Part shown: positions 1-6,883 of the stretch, piece after piece | Layout: the number at the start of each line of letters is the position of its first letter | Numbering within the stretch: position 1 is the stretch's first letter | Assembly: GCA_036480335.1 (NCBI GenBank) | Contig: JAZGGH010000029.1 | Coordinates: 1 to 8,040, forward strand | From: JAZGER01 sp036480335 | GTDB lineage: Bacteria > Pseudomonadota > Gammaproteobacteria > DSM-19610 | DNA length: 8,040 nt | Reading direction: 5' to 3' | The notes under the pieces: model-generated | Seen by the model: the letters and a program-made list of their open reading frames with translations, nothing else | What the model was told of the DNA's origin: nothing | Database searches by the model: none | Position numbers and translations under genes: made by a program

Positions 1-1215
1 TTACGTGTCGCATATACCGGCGCTGAACCAGTCAGAGCCGAAATGCTGGATCGATTTTCAGACGCCTTTGCTGAATGCGGCTTTCAACGTCAGGCACTAT
101 TCCCCACTTATGGTCTAGCAGAAGCCACGTTAATAGTCTCTGGCGGACCAGCCCATGATTTACCGATGATCGTATCCGTAGATACTAGCGATCTAGAAAA
201 ACAACGGCGAGTGACAAACACCTCCGCGAACGCTGCCGACGCACGCAGGTTAGTCGGTTGCGGCAGTCACTCACAAGGAGAGCTGTCAAGGCAGCATGTA
301 ATAATTGTTAATCCTGAAAGTTGTAAACAATGTGAACCAGATGAAATCGGCGAAATATGGGTTGCCGGCCCCCATGTTGCAATGGGCTATTGGAATCGAC
401 CGGAGGAGACTTGTTCGACCTTCAAAGCCCACTTGGCCGACACCCAGGAAGGCCCTTTCCTTAGAACCGGCGATCTGGGATTTATTCGAGAGGGCGATGT
501 TATTGTTACAGGCCGTCTCAAGGATCTCATCATTCTTCACGGACGGAATGTTTACCCGCAAGATATTGAATGGACCATGGAACAAAGCCATCCTGCCTTG
601 GCGCAAGCTGGAGGAGCAGCGTTTTCGGTCGAAATCAACAACCAGGAGCAACTAATTGTAGTACAGGAACTAGCCTACCGGAAAAAACCCGATTTGAACG
701 AAGTGCTGGAAAGTATACGCCAAGCCATTGCAGAAACGCATGAATTACCCGTATATCAAGTTTTACTCATCAAGCCAGGCACTATTCCTAAAACTTCCAG
801 TGGCAAGATCCAGCGCCAGGCCACCCGTGCCAAGTTTTTGACGGAAGAACTGCAAGTGATGAGCTCATGGCGAATTGAATCGGAAACACAAGAATTGGTC
901 ATAGAGGCTTCAATGACTGATCAAGATAATGACAAAACTGTGTTGTCCAGTCATCAACACGACTCTATAACGGAAGAAATCCGACATTGGCTTGTTGCCC
1001 ATCTTGCTAAAGAACTCAGAATCCCACCGACAGAAATCGATGTTAGCGAACCCTTTACCTATTACGGTCTCGCTTCGGTGGAAGGTGTGGCCATGGTCGG
1101 CAAACTTGAAGAATGGTTGGATCGCTCCATCCCCCTGAGCTTAGTCTGGGATTACCCAACTGTTGAAGCAGTTGCTGATTTCCTGGGAACCTCTGATAGT
1201 AATCAGGCAGCCTAA
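1..1215 (+). CDS. Fatty acyl-AMP ligase with C-terminal acyl carrier protein (5'-truncated by window edge)
   Basis: The reading frame is open from base 1, so the true start lies upstream; 404 residues are visible and roughly 300 are missing compared with typical FAAL-ACP proteins. FAALs adenylate free fatty acids and, unlike acyl-CoA ligases, pass the acyl-AMP to a carrier protein. Seen in the fragment: the FAAL signature GAEPVRAE (residues 7-14), YGLAEAT (37-43), TGDLG with the ATP-ribose-binding Asp (D158), GRLKDLII at 171-178, and the C-terminal PKTSSGKIQR motif with the likely catalytic lysine K269. A linker leads to an ACP at about 310-395, whose phosphopantetheine serine is S359 in GLASVEG. 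Alanine replaces the more common Asp before that serine. The FAAL-specific insertion and the A3 P-loop motif would be in the missing part, so assignment as FAAL rather than CoA ligase rests on the signature motif and the fused ACP. Inferred role: starter unit loading for the NRPS downstream. Confidence 0.93.
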   Translation, partial: LRVAYTGAEPVRAEMLDRFSDAFAECGFQRQALFPTYGLAEATLIVSGGPAHDLPMIVSVDTSDLEKQRRVTNTSANAADARRLVGCGSHSQGELSRQHVIIVNPESCKQCEPDEIGEIWVAGPHVAMGYWNRPEETCSTFKAHLADTQEGPFLRTGDLGFIREGDVIVTGRLKDLIILHGRNVYPQDIEWTMEQSHPALAQAGGAAFSVEINNQEQLIVVQELAYRKKPDLNEVLESIRQAIAETHELPVYQVLLIKPGTIPKTSSGKIQRQATRAKFLTEELQVMSSWRIESETQELVIEASMTDQDNDKTVLSSHQHDSITEEIRHWLVAHLAKELRIPPTEIDVSEPFTYYGLASVEGVAMVGKLEEWLDRSIPLSLVWDYPTVEAVADFLGTSDSNQAA

Positions 1216-1272
1216 TTTCACACATTTTAAAGAATTATCTTCACAAATATAATCCCAAGATTCCCACGCTCT

Positions 1273-1377
1273 CCGTCACTGCTATTAAGTTAAGAGAAAA
1301 CACTTATTATCAGTAGGTTGGTTAGCCCAACCTACTGAAACAATTGATGTTATATCTTAACTTAATGACAGTAACGG
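1273..1377. repeat. Palindromic MITE-like element, ~105 bp
   Basis: The outer arms 1273-1295 and 1355-1377 are inverted copies of each other, matching at 20 of 23 positions (core TTAAGTTAAGA / TCTTAACTTAA). Between them sits a perfect 11-bp stem with a 5-nt loop, almost centred. The trinucleotide TCT lies directly outside both ends (1270-1272 and 1378-1380), as a short target-site duplication would, although three bases can match by chance. There is no coding capacity. The structure suits a non-autonomous transposable element or a dispersed intergenic palindrome; no family is assigned. Confidence 0.6.
1311..1337. repeat. Perfect 11-bp hairpin in the core of the first palindromic element
   Basis: CAGTAGGTTGG (1311-1321) and CCAACCTACTG (1327-1337) are exact reverse complements around the loop TTAGC. 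No T tract follows on either strand, so it does not look like an intrinsic terminator. It is nested inside the larger inverted repeat 1273-1377. It could stop or stabilise RNA read from the FAAL gene, but the sequence does not show this directly. Confidence 0.75.
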
Positions 1378-1548
1378 TCTTTGAGAGAATCCCTTCTAGA
1401 TCGTTCCAGCCGACTACCCCAACGTGCCAAAGCCCTGGAGCATCAATGTCACTCTCACCCTCTCATGTTACCACAAGTCACCTTGTAAGGTGATTACAAA
1501 AAGTCCTTCAGGGGTTATAAAGCAATTACAAACTCAGGCAGTCTAATT

Positions 1549-1709
1549 AGAAACGTGTATGAAATAACTTGAACATTCTGATTTGTCTTTTTGCTCCTGG
1601 CCAGACGATCTCAATCGTCGAGTAGAACAACTATGCTCCTTTTGAGATCGTCTGGCCAGGAGCAAAAATCCTACGTCATAATTGTTCAACTTATTCCATG
1701 CACGTTCCT
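1549..1709. repeat. Nested palindromic element, ~160 bp, MITE-like
   Basis: Outer arms 1554-1577 and 1681-1704 are inverted copies matching at 20 of 24 positions (TTGAAC / GTTCAA within them), and pairing continues outwards with gaps to about 1549 and 1709. Inside is a second, perfect inverted repeat. The two palindromes share nearly the same centre (about 1628-1629), so the whole segment can fold into one long interrupted hairpin. It has no gene. No clear target duplication was found at its edges, so the exact ends are uncertain. One outer arm recurs at 2027-2055, which supports a dispersed repeat family. Confidence 0.6.
1588..1668. repeat. Perfect 27-bp inverted repeat with 27-nt loop
   Basis: Bases 1588-1614 and 1642-1668 are exact reverse complements over 27 positions, including CTCCTGGCCAGACGATC and its complement. 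The loop is 1615-1641. A competing local hairpin (GACGAT-CTCA-ATCGTC, 1604-1619) exists in the left arm. On both strands the stem ends in AAAAA, not in T residues, so it is not a normal terminator. The arms are perfect while the surrounding arms have diverged, which suggests recent formation, gene conversion or selection on the stem. Confidence 0.85.
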
Positions 1710-1765
1710 TATCCTGCTCTTATAACAACGATCTTTAAAAACTCTATTGCCTAGGGTAGCGCTGA

Positions 1766-1794
1766 TTTAAGCTTTCTGTATTCGTTAATATAAT
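1766..1794 (+). promoter_or_regulatory. Weak sigma-70-like promoter candidate for the NRPS genes
   Basis: A perfect TATAAT lies at 1789-1794, with TTTAAG (three of six matches to TTGACA) 17 nt upstream at 1766-1771. It points towards the NRPS and would give a leader of roughly 465 nt that includes the stem at 2146-2228. In an AT-rich gap such a match can arise by chance, so this is a candidate only. Confidence 0.22.
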
Positions 1795-2026
1795 GTTGAT
1801 GGAGTATTAGAACACCTTGTCAATAAGTAAGTTACGAACAGAAAATGCCGAGTTTTGAATTAATCAGTGTTGCCACTGGTGCCTGGGAATAGAAAATAAA
1901 GTGTAACTAACTGAAGCAATTGGAAATTTCCTGGCGAACCTAATCAGAGTTGAAGCAGTCTATTGACCTGACCCCAACAGGGTGATTAACTAAAAGGAAA
2001 AAAATATCAGAGAAAGGTGCCAAATA

Positions 2027-2055
2027 AAGGAACGCGCATGAAGTTACTTGAACAA
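2027..2055. repeat. Third, diverged copy of the palindromic element arm
   Basis: This 29-base stretch (AAGGAACGCGCATG at its left end, TTGAACAA at its right end) matches the reverse complement of 1682-1710 at 24 of 29 positions. It also matches the left arm of that element (1554-1575) at 18 of 22. A partial inverted partner follows at 2070-2079 (TTGTTCAACT against ACTTGAACAA at 2046-2055, 9 of 10). It looks like the remnant of a second insertion of the same kind of element. The heptamer GGCGCAG recurs at 2058 and 2084, with a shorter GGCGCA at 2096. Confidence 0.5.
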
Positions 2056-2145
2056 CTGGCGCAGAACTTTTGTTCAACTTCAAGGCGCAGAAATAGGCGC
2101 ATAGTAAGTATGTTTACACTTTGGGTTTAAGATATCCATCCTCAC

Positions 2146-2228
2146 TTTCCCGAGTGGGGAGGGCTATTAAAAGCCTACACCCTTCTTGTGCAGGAGTGCT
2201 TCAGGCATGCAAGCCCCCACTCGAGAAA
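2146..2228 (+). promoter_or_regulatory. Strong imperfect stem and possible structured leader before the NRPS
   Basis: Bases 2146-2159 (TTTCCCGAGTGGGG) pair with 2215-2228 (CCCCACTCGAGAAA) at 13 of 14 positions; the exception is C2150 opposite A2224. The enclosed 55 bases can form a small hairpin (GGGCT 2161-2165 with AGCCT 2172-2176) and a second one (CTTG 2185-2188 with CAAG 2210-2213, extended by TGC/GCA). Together these would give a three-way junction. The stem ends 38 bases before the NRPS start codon. No T run follows, so it is not a terminator. It may be a 5' leader RNA element, a protein-binding palindrome or another repeat remnant; it matches no riboswitch class I know. Confidence 0.4.
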
Positions 2229-2266
2229 CGGTTAGGGCAAAACAAGGTTATATGTAAAAGCACAGC

Positions 2267-5200
2267 ATGAATAGAAAAGTCATTCATTCACAGGAAGTAA
2301 TCACAGCCCAGTTAACTGACGCACAAAAACAGCTCTGGATACTTTGCCAACGAGACGATAATGCAGCCCGTGCTTATTCTGTTCCGGTTGTATTACGCTT
2401 ACGTGGTCCTCTTGACATAAAAATCCTGCAGCAAGCGATTCAAGACATTGTTAACCGACACGAAGCCTTGCGCACCAAGATCAGCGCCGATGGACAACAA
2501 CAAATTATTTCGCAAGCGGATGATCTAAATATACCAGTTGTCAATTTTTCTGGTTTATCTGACACAGAACAAGAAAGTCGACTCACGCATTTTCTCGAAG
2601 CCGAAAGTAGTACTCTTTTTGATTTGAAACGGGGGCCTTTATTTCGAGCAGCACTTGTCAAACTCGATGAAAAACACCACATTCTGACTCTCGTAGCCCA
2701 TCATATCATCATCGATGGCTGGTCCATGGGCGTTTTGGTCAACGATATCGCTAGTACCTACACCACGCGATCCCAAGGACAAGAGCCAATTAAAAAACCG
2801 CCACTACAATTCCGGCAATATGCCGAGTTACTCAAAACATACCTTAACGATTTACGCATGCAGGAGGACGAGTCCTACTGGCTCGATCAATTCCGGGACT
2901 CTATTCCTCAGTTAGAGCTCCCAACAGACAATCCTCGACCACCAGCCATGACATTTACTGGTAGCAGATACAGCTTATCAATGAATTCCGGGCTAGTAAA
3001 TAAGCTCAATGTTCTTAGCCAAGAACAAAACTGCACCCCGTTTATGACGCTGCTGGCTGGATTCATGATTTTACTCCACCGTTTATCAGCTCAGGATGAA
3101 TTGATTGTGGGCGTGCCGGTCACCAAACGGGCGATGCGAGGTGGTGGTGAGATTGTTGGCTATTGTGTCAACATGATTCCTGTCCTCGGCCACATCGCAG
3201 CAGATATTACTTTTCTCGAATATTTGGCCCAGCTCAGGGCTACGTTGCTTGATGCCTATGCACACGCCACTTATCCCTTTGCCAGCCTGGTCAAAAAGCT
3301 CAACCTGAAAAGAGATCCCAGTCGACCGCTACTGGTCACAACAGTATTTAACATGAATGCCCCGCTGACTACAGCTGTCAGCATCCCGGACATTAACCTG
3401 GAACTGGTTCAACCCCCGATCAGTTACACCCAGCATGAACTCAGTCTCAATCTTATTGGTATAAACGATGAACTACTGATGGAGATTGAGTACAACACGA
3501 GTCTTATCAATTCGAACCGAGCACAACAACTGGCACAACAGCTGATAACCCTGTATGAAGGAATAGTCAACAACCCCAGGCAACAGGTCTCAAGCTTAAA
3601 CATCCTGAGCGACAAAGAAAGACGAACGCTCCTGGTAAACTGGAATTCTACCCATGTCGACTATCCGACCAACCAGTGTCTGCATCAGCTGTTTGAAGCC
3701 CAGGTCGAGAAAACACCTGAAGCAACAGCAGTAATTTTTGAAGACCAGTCCTTGACCTATGCAGAGCTCAATACACGCGCCAATCAACTAGCCAATCATC
3801 TACGCAGATTTGGAGTCGGCCCTGATATCCCGGTTGGAATCTGCATGGAGCGCTCCCTGGAAATGGTCATCGCGCTTTATGGCATTCTCAAAGCCGGCGG
3901 CGCATATGTCCCTCTCGACCCAGATTATCCCAGCGACCGTTTAGCCTATATTCTGGATGAAACCCAAGTACCTGTTGTTTTAGTGCAAAACCGGCTGCTT
4001 GACAGCTTACCAACAACCAATGCTCATGTGTTAGCACTGGACACAGAATGGGAATCTATCGCCAAAGAACCAACACATACCCCAGAAAACCTCACCAAAC
4101 CGCAAGATCTGGCCTATGTAATCTACACCTCCGGTTCCACAGGAAAACCAAAGGGAGTTGCAATTCCCCATACAGGCATCGTCAACCGTTTGCTGTGGAT
4201 GCAAGATGCTTATGGCCTGAATGAAACGGATCGTATTTTACAGAAAACACCTTTCAGCTTCGACGTTTCGGTCTGGGAATTTTTCTGGCCGTTGATTACA
4301 GGCGCCCGGTTGGTAGTTGCAAAACCCCAGGGTCACAAAGACACTGCATATTTGGCCAGACTCATCGCCCAGGCACAAATTACCACACTGCATTTTGTAC
4401 CGCCTGTGCTTGCTGTTTTCCTGGAAGAGCCAGGCATCGGGTCTTGCGTCTCTCTGCGCCGAGTGTTTTGCAGTGGCGAAGCCTTGCCATATGAAGTCAT
4501 GCAACGACACTTCTCCAGATTGAACGTTCCCCTCTATAACCTGTACGGTCCCACTGAAGCATCGGTGGACGTGACACATTGGACCTGCACTCGCGATACG
4601 CACTTATCGATCGTCCCAATTGGCCGCCCGATCGCCAACACCCAGATCTATATTCTGGATTCCCACCTAAACCCTGTACCTATTGGTGTTCCAGGCGAAC
4701 TACACATCGGCGGAGCAGGTCTGGCACGTGGTTACCTCAACCGGCCGGATCTAACCAAAGAAAAATTCATTGTTGACCCATTCAGCAACGAACCAGGCGC
4801 AAGGCTCTATAAAACTGGTGATTTGTCCCGCTATCTGCCCGACGGTAACATTGAATTTCTGGGACGTATCGACCATCAGGTGAAAATACATGGATTCAGA
4901 ATCGAGCTAGGCGAAATCGAAGCCACACTGGCAGAACACCCTGCCATACGTGAAACGGTTGTCATCGTGCGAGACGATGGGCCAGCAGGCAAACATCTGG
5001 TAGGTTATATCGTAACCAACCAGGACATGGAACTCGATACCAACTTACTCAAAAATTTTTTAACGAACAAACTGCCCGATTACATGGTCCCAGCCACATT
5101 TGTTTTTCTCGATGAACTGCCATTAAGCCCTAATGGCAAGGTAGATCGCAAAGCACTCCCGGCACCCGAGCAGAAGCCAGAGCTGAAGCGAGATTATGTT

Positions 5201-6883
5201 GCCCCTCAAACTCAGAACGAAAAAATTCTTGCTGAAATCTGGTGCGGATTACTTAACGTAGAAAAAATCAGTATCAATGACAATTTCTTCGAACTTGGTG
5301 GTGATTCAATTCTCGGTATTCAGGTGATATCCCGTGCTACCCAGGCAGAACTTACCCTGACAGCCGCCCAGCTTTTTGAACATCAAACAGTAGCGCAGCT
5401 GGCAGCAGTCGCGAAAACAGCCAAGTTGACTCTGGCTGAACAAGATCTTGTAATAGGCTCTGTACTCTTAACACCTGTTCAGCAATGGTACTTTGCAGCA
5501 GACCTTCCGGCACCTGATCATTTCAACCAATCAATACTTTTCGAGGTTCGAAAGCACCTGAATTCAAAACTGCTGAAATCGGCCATTCAACACCTGATGG
5601 AACACCATGATGCTTTACGGATGCGCTTTCATCGTGTGGAAAACACTTGGTTGCAGACCAATGCAGGCCTGGAAGAACATTCAATCTTCAGCCACGTCGA
5701 TGTTTCATCGTACCCAACTCCCGAGCAAGCCACTGCTATCGAGACAACAGCTGCACAGCTACAAACAAGCCTGGATATTCAAAGCGGACCGCTACTGCGC
5801 ATAGCGTTGATTACTCCAGGATCTGACCAACCAGACCGCTTGTTGCTCATTATTCACCATCTTGTGGTCGACGGTGTCTCCTGGCGTATTCTGCTGGAAG
5901 ATCTACAAACTGTTTATCAACAACTGCAGTCAGGCAAACCGGTAATCCTTCCACAAAAAACCACGTCTTTTAAAGAGTGGGCCGAGCGTCTGCAGAACTA
6001 TGCCCAGTCGGACCATGTACGCGAGGAACTAAAATACTGGCAAACTAACACGCTCAAACCGGTTGCCCGAATACCGGTCGATACTCCAGGTGGCGCCAAT
6101 ACCATGGGAACCAGTCGCTCGATCACAGTCTCATTAACTGTTGAGGAAACCCAAGCCTTATTGCAAAAAGCTCCGGAAGCCTACCACACCCAGGTTAACG
6201 ACTTGTTACTAACTGCACTGACGCAAACACTATCAACCTGGGCCGGCACTCAAGAAATTCAGGTAGATCTCGAGGGACATGGTCGCGAGCCCGTATTTGA
6301 TGATCTGGATATCTCGCGCACCGTAGGATGGTTTACCACAATCTTTCCAGTGCGTTTGAATCTCTCCGGCTCAACTGAAACTGGTTCTGTGATAAAAGCA
6401 ATCAAAGAACAACTTCGCGCTGTTCCACAAAAAGGCATGAATTACGGCGTGTTGCGTTATCTGACGAATGACCCCAGGCTTCGTGCAGAACTTTCTTCTC
6501 TAACTCAGTCTGAAATTCTGTTTAACTATCTCGGGCAATTCGATCAGGTTTTACCCGAGGGATCGCTATTGTGCCTCGCACAAGAGAGCCACGGACCTGA
6601 TCACAACGAGACCGAATCCCGGCGTTATCTGTTTGACATTAATAGCAGCGTCATAGAAGGCCAGCTTGCCATAAGCTGGACCTACAGCACTGAACTGCAC
6701 CAACATGAGACCGTAGAAAACCTGGCGAAGGGATTCGCTGATGCGGTGCGTAGCCTTGTGACTCATTGCCTATCCTCGGAAGCAGGTGGGTATACGCCAT
6801 CGGACTTCTCAGATATCGACCTGGACCAATCCGACCTGGACAATCTACTAAAGGAATATGAAGACGAAAACGATGAAGACTGA
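2267..6883 (+). CDS. NRPS module C-A(Ser)-T-E, predicted to make acyl-D-serine
   Basis: This is a complete 1538-residue single-module synthetase. The condensation domain (about 10-450) has HHIIIDG at 145-151. The adenylation domain (about 470-960) has TSGSTGKPKG (621-630), YGPTE (760-764), TGD (850-852) and NGKVDRKAL with K958. By alignment to GrsA its pocket residues are D666, V667, W670, H709, F734, S736, L759, V767, D768 and K958, a serine code. The thiolation domain has LGGDS with attachment serine S1014; GGDS rather than GGHS is usual before epimerases. The epimerisation domain (about 1060-1510) has HHLVVDG (1197-1203), EGHGRE with candidate catalytic E1336, VGWFT (from 1353) and NYG (1392-1394). 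The C-terminus, from T1510, is a COM-like donor helix starting TPSDFS and ending in an acidic tail. ATG 2267 is chosen because an in-frame TAA lies at 2255-2257; no good Shine-Dalgarno is seen (AAGG at 2244 is 19 nt away). Inferred role: couples the FAAL-ACP acyl chain to Ser and epimerises it. Confidence 0.95.
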   Translation: MNRKVIHSQEVITAQLTDAQKQLWILCQRDDNAARAYSVPVVLRLRGPLDIKILQQAIQDIVNRHEALRTKISADGQQQIISQADDLNIPVVNFSGLSDTEQESRLTHFLEAESSTLFDLKRGPLFRAALVKLDEKHHILTLVAHHIIIDGWSMGVLVNDIASTYTTRSQGQEPIKKPPLQFRQYAELLKTYLNDLRMQEDESYWLDQFRDSIPQLELPTDNPRPPAMTFTGSRYSLSMNSGLVNKLNVLSQEQNCTPFMTLLAGFMILLHRLSAQDELIVGVPVTKRAMRGGGEIVGYCVNMIPVLGHIAADITFLEYLAQLRATLLDAYAHATYPFASLVKKLNLKRDPSRPLLVTTVFNMNAPLTTAVSIPDINLELVQPPISYTQHELSLNLIGINDELLMEIEYNTSLINSNRAQQLAQQLITLYEGIVNNPRQQVSSLNILSDKERRTLLVNWNSTHVDYPTNQCLHQLFEAQVEKTPEATAVIFEDQSLTYAELNTRANQLANHLRRFGVGPDIPVGICMERSLEMVIALYGILKAGGAYVPLDPDYPSDRLAYILDETQVPVVLVQNRLLDSLPTTNAHVLALDTEWESIAKEPTHTPENLTKPQDLAYVIYTSGSTGKPKGVAIPHTGIVNRLLWMQDAYGLNETDRILQKTPFSFDVSVWEFFWPLITGARLVVAKPQGHKDTAYLARLIAQAQITTLHFVPPVLAVFLEEPGIGSCVSLRRVFCSGEALPYEVMQRHFSRLNVPLYNLYGPTEASVDVTHWTCTRDTHLSIVPIGRPIANTQIYILDSHLNPVPIGVPGELHIGGAGLARGYLNRPDLTKEKFIVDPFSNEPGARLYKTGDLSRYLPDGNIEFLGRIDHQVKIHGFRIELGEIEATLAEHPAIRETVVIVRDDGPAGKHLVGYIVTNQDMELDTNLLKNFLTNKLPDYMVPATFVFLDELPLSPNGKVDRKALPAPEQKPELKRDYVAPQTQNEKILAEIWCGLLNVEKISINDNFFELGGDSILGIQVISRATQAELTLTAAQLFEHQTVAQLAAVAKTAKLTLAEQDLVIGSVLLTPVQQWYFAADLPAPDHFNQSILFEVRKHLNSKLLKSAIQHLMEHHDALRMRFHRVENTWLQTNAGLEEHSIFSHVDVSSYPTPEQATAIETTAAQLQTSLDIQSGPLLRIALITPGSDQPDRLLLIIHHLVVDGVSWRILLEDLQTVYQQLQSGKPVILPQKTTSFKEWAERLQNYAQSDHVREELKYWQTNTLKPVARIPVDTPGGANTMGTSRSITVSLTVEETQALLQKAPEAYHTQVNDLLLTALTQTLSTWAGTQEIQVDLEGHGREPVFDDLDISRTVGWFTTIFPVRLNLSGSTETGSVIKAIKEQLRAVPQKGMNYGVLRYLTNDPRLRAELSSLTQSEILFNYLGQFDQVLPEGSLLCLAQESHGPDHNETESRRYLFDINSSVIEGQLAISWTYSTELHQHETVENLAKGFADAVRSLVTHCLSSEAGGYTPSDFSDIDLDQSDLDNLLKEYEDENDED

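Larger units (their letters stand above)
1216..2266. other. Long intergenic region with palindromic repeats, no convincing gene
   Basis: This 1051-bp gap separates the FAAL-ACP gene from the NRPS that should use its product. It is visibly richer in A and T than the flanking genes. No frame of useful length with a start, ribosome binding site or recognisable motif was found on either strand. The gap contains two palindromic elements, a third diverged copy of one repeat arm and a strong imperfect stem next to the NRPS start, all listed separately. Bases 1378-1548 hold only a small hairpin (TCACCTT-GT-AAGGTGA, 1478-1493). Bases 1795-2026 show nothing I can name. No classical terminator (GC-rich stem followed by a T run) is seen after the FAAL-ACP stop. 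Confidence 0.8.

Noticed and set aside
286..651. Open frame of 121 codons on the minus strand inside the FAAL region
   Set aside because: It lies antisense to a well-supported FAAL sequence, has no recognisable motif, and its length is expected from the codon use of the real gene. Other antisense frames (for example 4238-4603, 6651-6980, 7574-7885) were rejected for the same reason.
305..655. Plus-strand open frame of 116 codons overlapping the FAAL gene
   Set aside because: It is in another frame of a region whose FAAL motifs are unbroken, and its translation shows no domain.
1378..1485. Possible gene remnant between the palindromes
   Set aside because: A short frame ending in TAA at 1484-1486 can be read, but it has no start, ribosome binding site or similarity that I recognise.
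1588..1668. Bidirectional terminator
   Set aside because: The stem is strong, but on either strand it ends in A residues instead of the T run needed for intrinsic termination.
1964..1992. Promoter candidate TTGACC-17-TTAACT
   Set aside because: The -35 box is good but the -10 box matches only three of six positions, so it was not listed as a feature.
2173..2240. Integron attC-like site (GCCTACA ... GTTAGGG)
   Set aside because: Neither end fits the attC core consensus (RYYYAAC / GTTRRRY), there is no second copy and no integrase or cassette-like gene nearby.
2252..2254. ATG in frame with the NRPS as an earlier start
   Set aside because: It is followed at once by an in-frame TAA (2255-2257), so it cannot start the NRPS.
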